35,185 bases of DNA, from contig PMBV01000104.1 of assembly GCA_003153055.1 (NCBI GenBank), positions 1-35,185 of the forward strand. The letters are read 5' to 3'. Each line of letters starts with the position of its first letter. The first letter of the stretch is position 1. Shown in pieces: positions 15,523 to 22,504 of the stretch. Source of the stretch: Myxococcales bacterium (GTDB taxonomy: Bacteria; Myxococcota; Myxococcia; Myxococcales; Myxococcaceae). Under the pieces are notes generated by a model, which saw nothing but the letters and a program-made list of their open reading frames with translations, ran no database searches and had not been told where the DNA came from. The position numbers and the translations under genes are program-made.

Positions 15523-17775
15523 ATGACCAGTAAAGACCTGCTGTCAACTCTGACCCAGTCGTTCAAGTTCTCAAACGAGAAGCTCCCCGACCTGGAGCCC
15601 TTCGAGTTCACGCTCGAGGAGACCCTCTCACTCCCGTATACCCTCAACCTGAGGCTCCTGCCGACGAAGCCGAACATCGACGAGTCTGTGTTCGTTGGGG
15701 AGTCGTGCACGCTCACGCTGATGCGCGGCGGGCCGGGGGGCCTCGTTCGCCACATCAACGGCCTCGTTGCTCATGCGTCGTTTCACGCGGTGCCGCTGGA
15801 CCTCATCACCCCCGAGGGAAGTCTGCCGACTGGCGTGGTCGACTTGACCATCGTGCCTGCGTTGTCGGCGCTGAGTCAGAGGAGGAGCAACCGCATCTTC
15901 CAGGGCATGAAGGTGACGGAGATCCTCGAGCAGGTGCTGCGAGAAGACCTCGCGGACTATGGGCACAAGGTGACGCTCGAGACGACCACGGCGAAGTACC
16001 AGCAGATCGAGTACTGCACCCAGTACGACGAGACAGACCTGGAGTTCGTTCAGCGACTGATGGCGACCGAGGGCATCATGTCGTATTTTCGGCAGACCGA
16101 GACCACGGAAGAGCTCGTCCTGTTTGATGATGCCAGCAAGTACATGAAGCTGGTGACGCTGAACCACGAAGAGGTCTTCTTCGAAGCCAACCAGAAAGGG
16201 GGCGCCGTCGCTGAGACCATCAGCGGCTTCGAGGTGGGGACGAAGATGACCCCCACGAGCGCGGTGGTGCGCTTCTTCAATTGGTCCTCCGGCGTGGCAC
16301 CAGACGAGACGCCCGAGCAGTCTCAAGACGCCCAGGGACGAACCCGAGAGCTGTACGACGGCGACGTGCCGGTGACGATGTCGAGCTGGGATGAGAAGTG
16401 GAATCTGTACAAGAAGACGAGCGCCGCGTTCCAGACGAAGCTCATCAAGGAGGTCGAGCTGGCCCAACGATGCGTCGCCCGTGGAAGCAGCAATGTCAGC
16501 GGAATGACGGCCGGGACCACCTTCGCGATGACCAACGCGGTGCGGTCCGTGCTCAACCAGAACTACCTCATCATCGGAGCGAGCCACCAGGGGGTGCGAC
16601 CGGGAAACGAGGCCGAGGGCTCCTTCGCCGGCGACGCGACCGAGGTGCAATACACCAACACATTCCACTGCGTACCGGCCGACGTGCTCATTCGCCTCCA
16701 ACGGCCACCGCGCCGAGCCATTCAGACGTTACAGACGGCGATCGTCGTGGGGGAAGCGCACGAGGACGTCACCACCGACGCACACGGGCGCATCAAGGTC
16801 CAGTTTCACTGGGACAGGCAAGGAAAGAACGACATCAAGTCATCTTGCTGGATCCGCGTGGCTCAGTTCTCCGCGGGCATGGGGTACGGGGCTCTCTTCG
16901 TTCCCAGGAAGGGCCAGGAGGTGGTGGTGGCGTTCCTCGAGGGCGACCCAGACAAGCCACTGGTCGTCGGCTCGCTCTACAACGGCGCCCACCCAACCCC
17001 GTATGATTTGACGGGGCAGCACCCGCAGTCTGGCAGCGGGAAGAGGCGAGACAGCAAGACGCGCTCGGTCATCAGAACCAGGAGCACACCGGACAGCGAC
17101 GGTTACAACGAAATCAGCTTCGAAGACGCCAAGGGCTCCGAGGAGATCTACGTCCACGCACAGAAGGACATGAATGAGCTCATCAAGAATGACCACGCGC
17201 TCCAGGTCAACGGGCGCGAGGCGATCTCCATTGGAGGAGACCAGGCCGAGGGCGTCGGTGGTGACCAATCGCTCAAGGTGAGCGGCGGTCGGACCCGGCA
17301 TGTCGCGAAGGACGAGACGGTCGTCATCGACGGACACCGGCACATCACGGTCTCAGGTGGTGGTGAGGGGCCAGTGGAAAGCATGTTGTTCGTCGACGGA
17401 AAGCACATTCTCGACGCCACTGAGCTCGTCGTCATCAGGGCCCCGCGATCGATCAGCCTCGAGTGTGGCGACAGCAAGATCATCATGGAGCCCAACGCAA
17501 TCAGAATCGTGTCGGGCGGTGGCTCAGCAATCATGCTCGACGCCAACGTCCTGGCCCAGTCGAAGCACAAGAGCAGGGTCGTCCTCGACGCCAATGCTCT
17601 GGTGCAGTCCGGTGACACCAAGATCGTGCTTGACGTCAATGCCTTGGTCCAGTCGTCCAGCGGGAGCAAGGTCTTGCTCGACGCGGACGCGACGGTCTCG
17701 GGCACCAAGAACGTCACGATCAGCAGTCCAGCGACGGTGAGCATCTCATCGGGGCTGGTGAAGCTCAACTCGTAG
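15523..17775 (+). CDS. vgrG: T6SS spike protein VgrG
   Basis: This 750-residue VgrG starts at ATG 15523, with GGAG just upstream. Residues about 1-390 form the gp27-like base (FEFTLEETLSLPYTLNLRLL near the start; QIEYCTQYDETDLEFVQRLMATEGI near 165-190). Residues about 410-490 carry the gp5-like OB fold (EDVTTDAHGRIKVQFHWDR, SCWIRVAQFSAGMGYG, PRKGQEVVVAFLEGDPDKP). A long beta needle follows, ending at LVKLNS. Near the C terminus a 15-17-residue unit recurs four times (LDANVLAQS, LDANALVQS, LDVNALVQS, LDADATVSG). There is no C-terminal effector domain, so cargo must be bound through separate adaptors, which fits the two DUF2169 genes upstream. It trimerises as the tip of the secretion tube. Confidence 0.96.
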   Translation: MTSKDLLSTLTQSFKFSNEKLPDLEPFEFTLEETLSLPYTLNLRLLPTKPNIDESVFVGESCTLTLMRGGPGGLVRHINGLVAHASFHAVPLDLITPEGSLPTGVVDLTIVPALSALSQRRSNRIFQGMKVTEILEQVLREDLADYGHKVTLETTTAKYQQIEYCTQYDETDLEFVQRLMATEGIMSYFRQTETTEELVLFDDASKYMKLVTLNHEEVFFEANQKGGAVAETISGFEVGTKMTPTSAVVRFFNWSSGVAPDETPEQSQDAQGRTRELYDGDVPVTMSSWDEKWNLYKKTSAAFQTKLIKEVELAQRCVARGSSNVSGMTAGTTFAMTNAVRSVLNQNYLIIGASHQGVRPGNEAEGSFAGDATEVQYTNTFHCVPADVLIRLQRPPRRAIQTLQTAIVVGEAHEDVTTDAHGRIKVQFHWDRQGKNDIKSSCWIRVAQFSAGMGYGALFVPRKGQEVVVAFLEGDPDKPLVVGSLYNGAHPTPYDLTGQHPQSGSGKRRDSKTRSVIRTRSTPDSDGYNEISFEDAKGSEEIYVHAQKDMNELIKNDHALQVNGREAISIGGDQAEGVGGDQSLKVSGGRTRHVAKDETVVIDGHRHITVSGGGEGPVESMLFVDGKHILDATELVVIRAPRSISLECGDSKIIMEPNAIRIVSGGGSAIMLDANVLAQSKHKSRVVLDANALVQSGDTKIVLDVNALVQSSSGSKVLLDADATVSGTKNVTISSPATVSISSGLVKLNS

Positions 17776-17947
17776 GTGAGTTCCCCTGCGAGCCGCTCAC
17801 ATGGAGCCGTCGTGAGCCGCCCCCACTGCCAGGAGACGAATGATGAGCAATGAGGTTGACCGACCCCCGCGAGTCCTCGAGCTCGCCGCGGTCGTCGAGG
17901 AGACGCACCGAGTGCGACGGCACGGTGGGCACCCGGGCCGAGGCGTC

Positions 17948-19027
17948 ATGCCGAACGAGCGCAGCGGCCGGCGGGTCGCGATGCTGGTCCCACTCCTCGC
18001 CCTCGCCGCCTGTGGCACGCACACCATTCATTTCGATTTCGCCAGCGTCGACAGTCCGCGTGTCTGTTCGGGCTACCCTGGCACGTCCGACGGCGTCGCG
18101 TGGGCCGTAGGCTCGGCCGTCCGCGTGAACCTCTTCGCCGCCGGCGGGCCGGGCGCATGTACGCTCGGACCCAAGCTGCCGCTGCCCAACTGCGGCGACT
18201 TCACCGCACCGCAGAACCTCGCCTTCACCGAGACCGCTCCAGACGTCTGGAAGGTCGAGCCCTCCTCTGACCCGACCAGCATCGTGCTCCGCGCCATCGC
18301 GCCCGGCGAGGGCGGCGTGCGCGTGACCGCCGACAACGCCGGTGGCGCCGAACTGAACCTCCGCGCGGTCGCGCCCAGCTCGGCGGTGCTCTCCTGGGTT
18401 GCCGACGACTGGGTGGTGTCGAAGCAATGGCTCACCAAGCCCGCCCTCGCCACCGGCTCCACCCTGTCTCTCATACCCAGTGTCGTCGATGCCGCCGGGG
18501 CGGCGCTGTGTGTGCCGGGGCGCGACTCGGAGATCGCCGCCGAGGGGCTGACGATTCTCTCCCTGCCTTCAGAGGTTGGGATTGACCGCGAAGTCACCGT
18601 CGCGGTCCCCGCCTCGCCTGGTCAGGCATCGCTCGACGTGAGCTTCGGCGGCTCCGGGGCGACGGCCTGGAGCGCCACGGTGCCGTTGTCGCTCCTGGAG
18701 AGCTCGGCGATCACGAGCTTCTCCACTGAGCAGACCGAGCTCACCTCGACCTTCGTCAGCGTGCGCCTGCGCGCCTGGGCCGGCGACTCTGAAGTCTACG
18801 GCGCCCAGTTCCTGATCGAGGACCTCACCCCGACGGTGGTCGACCTCGTCGACGCCACCGGCGCGTCGGTCTCCCAGCGAACGACCCGCCAGCTCGTCGA
18901 GACCCTCATGCGCACGGGAGCGCGCTCGGGCCAGGGCCCCCTTGGTCAGGGCCAGGCCCAGCTCCGCGTCTCGGTGCCCGGCGCGGCGCTCGAGCCCCAG
19001 ACGCTGACATTCACCTTCCCGAACTGA
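17948..19027 (+). CDS. Lipoprotein with Ig-like beta domains
   Basis: The start is placed at ATG 17948 (GAGGCG upstream). The resulting signal RRVAMLVPLLALAACG has a lipobox LAAC, so the mature protein begins with a lipidated Cys at about residue 22; the earlier in-frame ATG at 17840 would put 36 charged residues before the signal. The remaining 340 residues are beta-rich with no motif I recognise. It follows vgrG by 172 bp and is convergent with the metallopeptidase effector, so a role as periplasmic immunity protein is possible but unproven. Part of the gene (about 18151-18350) is duplicated, inverted, at 24708-24908. Related tandem lipoproteins are common in myxobacteria. Confidence 0.8.
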   Translation: MPNERSGRRVAMLVPLLALAACGTHTIHFDFASVDSPRVCSGYPGTSDGVAWAVGSAVRVNLFAAGGPGACTLGPKLPLPNCGDFTAPQNLAFTETAPDVWKVEPSSDPTSIVLRAIAPGEGGVRVTADNAGGAELNLRAVAPSSAVLSWVADDWVVSKQWLTKPALATGSTLSLIPSVVDAAGAALCVPGRDSEIAAEGLTILSLPSEVGIDREVTVAVPASPGQASLDVSFGGSGATAWSATVPLSLLESSAITSFSTEQTELTSTFVSVRLRAWAGDSEVYGAQFLIEDLTPTVVDLVDATGASVSQRTTRQLVETLMRTGARSGQGPLGQGQAQLRVSVPGAALEPQTLTFTFPN

Positions 19028-19102
19028 GCCGCCGCGCTCGACCCGCGGTGCCTGGCAGGGCGTCGACTCCGCGCTCCCCTACCCAGTCGGGCGCCGCCAA
19101 GT

Positions 19103-19119
19103 CGGCCCCACCGGGGCCG
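19103..19119. terminator. Hairpin between convergent genes
   Basis: CGGCCCC (19103-19109) and GGGGCCG (19113-19119) form a perfect 7-bp stem with a 3-base loop, between the stops of the lipoprotein gene (19027) and the effector gene (19121). There is no T-run on either strand. A bidirectional terminator is likely by position. Confidence 0.5.
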
Positions 19120-19120
19120 G

Positions 19121-19954
19121 TCACCTCCGGCATATCGCCTTCGTCCCCTGGCAGCCCAACACGCATCCGGTCGTCAGATCAAATACGAACTCGGCCATGT
19201 GGTGCGCGCACCGCAACGCTTCGCTCGTCTGTGACGTCGAATAGAAGTGGTCGAGCCCGAGGAAGTGAAAGTACTCATGGGTCACCACTTCTCTTCGACA
19301 GTCAGAGTTGGATGCGAAGAACGGCATGCAGAAGAAGATGCCTGTGCTGACGGTGCCCTCGCCGTAGACGTAGGCGAAGTCGTTCGTCGCGGTGTCGACC
19401 TGCGCCTGGGCTGAGAGTTCTTGATTGCCGCTGATCAGATTACGTGCAGTTGTCAACGCGTCCCAGAACTCCGCGCCGAGTCGAGGCGTGTACAGCCACC
19501 GTCCCGCGGTGTCGAGAACGCGCTGATCATCGGGCGTCAACGTCGGCGCACCCGAGCCGTCGTCGGTGTCGTCCTCCGGTTGCTTGGCGAGCATGGCGTT
19601 GACCATGCGCAGCGCCTCCGCGAGCGCCCAGGCCCGCTCGTTCTCGGCGTCGGCGATAGCGTCGGTCTCCTCGGCGGTCGGGGCACGGATGTTATCCACG
19701 GCGATCGAGTCGGGCTCGGTGGTTCCGCCGTCGGCGCCGCCATCCGAGGTCCCTGAAGCCGAGGGCGATTCTTCGAGCGCCGCGGGAACGTCGTCACCGG
19801 AGGTCTTGGCCTCGAGACCCGCCGTCCCCGATGCACTCGCGAGACGCACGCCGACCACCTGTCTGTTCCTCGTCGGTGGGGACGAGACACAGTTGGCATG
19901 TCCCCCGGGCCAGTCCTTCGTGGGTGGCCGCGCCGTTCGAATCCAGCGTCCCAT
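19121..19954 (-). CDS. Zinc metallopeptidase effector, C-terminal half (frameshifted gene)
   Basis: This frame holds the toxin half of the effector that starts at 20513. Real homology begins near 19870; the first 30 or so residues after 19954 are out-of-frame sequence. An acidic, Ser/Gly-rich linker is followed by a helical region and then the peptidase domain, ending VVTHEYFHFLGLDHFYSTSQ. HEYFHFLGLDH (bases 19279-19247) fits HExxHxxGxxH, the zinc-binding motif of metzincins; the surroundings (EALRCAHHMAEFVFD) also recall M35 aspzincins. Cys residues cluster around the domain, which suits a periplasmic target. The stop is followed by a hairpin shared with the convergent lipoprotein gene. A +1 shift near 19860 joins it to the N-terminal half. 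Confidence 0.8.
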   Translation of the reverse strand: MGRWIRTARPPTKDWPGGHANCVSSPPTRNRQVVGVRLASASGTAGLEAKTSGDDVPAALEESPSASGTSDGGADGGTTEPDSIAVDNIRAPTAEETDAIADAENERAWALAEALRMVNAMLAKQPEDDTDDGSGAPTLTPDDQRVLDTAGRWLYTPRLGAEFWDALTTARNLISGNQELSAQAQVDTATNDFAYVYGEGTVSTGIFFCMPFFASNSDCRREVVTHEYFHFLGLDHFYSTSQTSEALRCAHHMAEFVFDLTTGCVLGCQGTKAICRR

Positions 19955-20513
19955 CGAGGACCTCTCCGCTCGGCGTCACGAGGCGGTACCGCTGGCCAGC
20001 CATCGGCTCGCCCTCGTCATCGACGAGCTGGAAGCCGACCCAGGTCATCGCCGGAGTGATGACGAGCGTGGTTGGTGCTTCATGCTCCAGTGAGATCGGG
20101 TCGAGCAGCGCCTCCCCGAACTCGCGGGTAATCACGTTCGCGCCGCTGAGCTGCTTCGGCTCACGCGCGTCCACCCAACGCCCCTCGAGCAGCCCGCGAA
20201 TCGTGTCGAGATCCGGAAGGGCGGCGCTGGCCGTGCGCGCCGAGGTCGACTGGAAGGCCGAGTCGCCGGCTTCTCCGGTCAAGACGGTTCGACGATCGCC
20301 GCCGACGTCATAGGCGACCCGAAGCCCGGCGACCGGATCGCCGATCTCGTCGACCACGCGCAACGAAAAGCGCCGCGGCTCCGCGGCCGGGAGCCCCGAG
20401 GGCTCGAGCGAATCCTCTTCGGTCCCGGGCTTGATGTAGAACACCGGCGGCTTGTCGGGCCAACGATGCCAATCGCGCCACGGGGTCTTGTTCCAATCTC
20501 GTGTGACTGCCAT
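19794..20513 (-). CDS. T6SS effector, N-terminal half with two transthyretin-like domains
   Basis: ATG 20513 follows GGAGGCGGG. The N terminus (MAVTRDWNKTPWRDWHRWPD) is tryptophan-rich. Two carboxypeptidase-regulatory/transthyretin-like beta domains follow, at about residues 47-88 (FSLRVVDEIGDPVAGLRVAY) and 158-215 (VGFQLVDDEGEPMAGQRYRL ... GTLDSNGAATHEGLARGTCQL). The second type is common in VgrG-linked proteins and is thought to dock cargo on the spike. After about residue 218 the frame runs into nonsense and stops at 19794, while the expected continuation is one frame over at about 19860. So the gene is broken by one extra base or two missing bases, or the assembly has an error. A sigma54 promoter and GGGCGCCC pair lie upstream, as for vgrG. 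Confidence 0.82.
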   Translation of the reverse strand: MAVTRDWNKTPWRDWHRWPDKPPVFYIKPGTEEDSLEPSGLPAAEPRRFSLRVVDEIGDPVAGLRVAYDVGGDRRTVLTGEAGDSAFQSTSARTASAALPDLDTIRGLLEGRWVDAREPKQLSGANVITREFGEALLDPISLEHEAPTTLVITPAMTWVGFQLVDDEGEPMAGQRYRLVTPSGEVLDGTLDSNGAATHEGLARGTCQLCLVPTDEEQTGGRRASRECIGDGGSRGQDLR

Positions 20514-20536
20514 CCCGCCTCCGTGGAGCCTCGCAA

Positions 20537-20552
20537 AGCAGAAGCCATGCCA
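20537..20552 (-). promoter_or_regulatory. Sigma54 (-24/-12) promoter of the metallopeptidase effector
   Basis: The minus strand reads TGGCATG-N4-CTGCT, the same variant as at 7911-7896, with exact spacing. The ATG at 20513 is about 25 bp from the -12 element. Confidence 0.85.
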
Positions 20553-20594
20553 GTTCGTGGCCGTGGGAATCGGAGGGAATCGAGGCGAGAAGGC

Positions 20595-20617
20595 CTGGGC
20601 GCCCGCCGGGCGCCCAG
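20595..20617. promoter_or_regulatory. Paired GGGCGCCC activator site upstream of the effector
   Basis: GGGCGCCC at 20597-20604 and 20608-20615 (11 bp apart) makes a perfect 10-bp inverted repeat with a 3-base centre. It differs from the site at 7978-8000 by a single central base. It begins 44 bp upstream of the -24 element. Confidence 0.8.
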
Positions 20618-20711
20618 TTTCCGTGCCCAGCCGGGGCATCCGAACGGCCCTCCATGGGAGACGAGGTATCGCACCGGTTCAAACGTCATCAACGAGCGGG
20701 CCCCCCATTCT

Positions 20712-20833
20712 AGTGTCCTTCTCGACGAAGCGGGCAGCCCACCCTCCTGCGCGCAGTCCAGCAGAAAGGTAGAGAGGTGCTCCCTCACCACCTCATGCAG
20801 CACCGTCGCCTCGGGATCCCTCCGACGGTAGCT
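20712..20833 (-). mobile_element. N-terminal fragment of an IS91-type transposase
   Basis: The minus strand encodes YRRRDPEATVLHEVVREHL, then STFLLDCAQEGGLP, matching the start of IS91-family transposases (YRPRxPExTVLxxVVxEHLETFL...GLPxFVExEFR). One base is missing after GLP; the continuation FVEKD is in another frame, and the match ends at about 20715. It is a short dead remnant. The rest of 20618-21144 shows no gene I can support. Confidence 0.65.
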
Positions 20834-21144
20834 TGACGGCGGCGCCGCACAGGCTGCTCCGGGCTTCGCTTCGTAGACCTGCGTGCCGGCCCACGATACC
20901 CGCGGTGGGCCGCCGCGACGAGGAGGAAGACGGAGGCCAAGGCCGACGCGCCTCTGGTTCCATTGAATGCGCTGGTGGGCCTCGGTGGCGCGGAATGGAT
21001 TCGAGCCCTCCGAAGCCAGTTGGGTCGTGGGCGTCGCTCGTCCGTCTCAAGCCGTGCCCACGTGTGGCGCGGTAGACTGTGGCTCGGTTCACCTGTAGGT
21101 CCGCATGACGGCACCGGGGAGGTGCCGCGAGGTCAGGAGGATCG

Positions 21145-22482
21145 ATGCGTCTCTGGCAGCTGAAGCTGGTGGTGGCGCTGGCGTTCGTGGTGTCCGGCAG
21201 CGCCGGTGCGGTGGTGAAGCGCGTCGCCTTCGTGGTGGTGCCGACGGACGCGAAGGACACCAGCGCCGCGCTGGAGCTCGAGCGGGCGGCAGTTGCCTCG
21301 CTGGCCGAAGACGTTCGGCTCGACCTGATAGACCCGAGCGCGCGCTACGCCCCGGCGAGCCTCAAGCTCACCGCAGCGCAGCTGGAGGAGGCCAGGAGCG
21401 CGGAGCAGGAGGTGTCTGCGTTGGCCGATCGACTCGAGCTGCCCGCCGCACGGGCCCGCGCCGAGGTCTCGCTCGAGGCGCTGCGGTTTGCGGACTTTCG
21501 CAGCCTGCGGGAAGTCTACCTCCTGCTCCTGGTCGACCTCGCTCGGGTGAAGCACACGCTGCGGGTCGACGACGGCGGCGCCTCGGAGCTCGTGCGTGCG
21601 CTGGTCATCGAGCCGGAGCTGGCGGTGCCGCGGGGTCTCAACTCCGCCGAGCGGGCGTGGTTCTTGGGCGCCCGCCACGCGATGGCCGTGGCGCGGAGGG
21701 CGAGCCCCGTCACCATCGACTCGTCGGGCGGCCCGGGCTGGGTCTGGCTCGACGGGAGGTTCCGGGGGCTGGCGCCGGTGACCATCTCGAATGTCCCCGC
21801 GGGGCGTCACTTCATCACCTTCGCCGCGGTCGGGGCCGAGCCTCAGCACCGCTCGGAGTTGCTCGGCACGCTCGCGCGGGTGACGTTCACCAGCCCGCTC
21901 AGCCCCGAGGGCCACGCCTGGCTCGGGCTGATGGCTTCGTTGGCCTCCGCGCTTCGTCGAGGAGTGCCAGGGGCAGCGGTCGAGCTGCTGGCGTGGACCG
22001 GGGCGGAGGTGGCCATCGTCGTCTCGCTGACCGCGCAGCGTCCCTCGAAGGTCTCCTGTTTTTCGGCGGTCGAGTCCTCGGAGCTCGAGCTCGACGCTTC
22101 CGCGACTCCGCTGATGGTCGCCCAGCGAGCATTGGAGGCGTTGGAGGCGCTCGATCTCAGACCAGGGCTGCCGGTGCCAGCGCCGAAGGTTTCGGGAGCC
22201 ATCGCGCTCGCGAGTCAGGGCGGGCTCGCCGTCGAGGCCCAGCCGCCGAGGAGCCGAGCTCCGGGCATCGTTTTGCTTTCGGTGGCCGCGGCGGCCGTCG
22301 CCGCCGGTACCGTCCTGGCAATCGCCGGCCGCATGAGCTCCGATCGGGTGCAGGGCTCCGACGTCGGACAGGTGACGTACCATCAGGGAATCCAAGCGGC
22401 GAACCAGTTGGCCTCCTCGAGCCTCTGCGTCTTCGGCGGGGCGGCCATCGCCGCGGGCGTTGGAGTCGCGTTGGTATGGTGA
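21145..22482 (+). CDS. PEGA-like envelope protein with C-terminal TM segments (paralogue of 28699)
   Basis: ATG 21145 follows AGGAGG. The 445-residue product has a signal peptide (LKLVVALAFVVSGSAGA), a helical region (about 25-180), a PEGA-like beta domain around residues 190-235 (GGPGWVWLDGRFRGLAPVTISNVPAGRHFITF), a variable region, and two hydrophobic helices near the C terminus (IVLLSVAAAAVAAGTVLAIAG; SLCVFGGAAIAAGVGVALVW). It is colinear with the protein at 28699-29994 from start to the final VW. PEGA domains occur on surface proteins and kinases and may bind envelope or matrix components. The next gene begins 22 bp downstream, suggesting an operon. The exact role is unknown. Confidence 0.85.
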   Translation: MRLWQLKLVVALAFVVSGSAGAVVKRVAFVVVPTDAKDTSAALELERAAVASLAEDVRLDLIDPSARYAPASLKLTAAQLEEARSAEQEVSALADRLELPAARARAEVSLEALRFADFRSLREVYLLLLVDLARVKHTLRVDDGGASELVRALVIEPELAVPRGLNSAERAWFLGARHAMAVARRASPVTIDSSGGPGWVWLDGRFRGLAPVTISNVPAGRHFITFAAVGAEPQHRSELLGTLARVTFTSPLSPEGHAWLGLMASLASALRRGVPGAAVELLAWTGAEVAIVVSLTAQRPSKVSCFSAVESSELELDASATPLMVAQRALEALEALDLRPGLPVPAPKVSGAIALASQGGLAVEAQPPRSRAPGIVLLSVAAAAVAAGTVLAIAGRMSSDRVQGSDVGQVTYHQGIQAANQLASSSLCVFGGAAIAAGVGVALVW

Positions 22483-22504
22483 GCGCAGCACAGGGGAGCA
22501 CCTC

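Noticed and set aside
19840..19880. Programmed ribosomal frameshift in the metallopeptidase gene
   Set aside because: No slippery run or stimulatory structure is apparent at the junction. A mutation or sequence error is simpler, though not proven.
21666..21675. GGGCGCCC inside the PEGA-like gene as another activator site
   Set aside because: It is a single copy within coding sequence, with no phased partner and no sigma54 site nearby.
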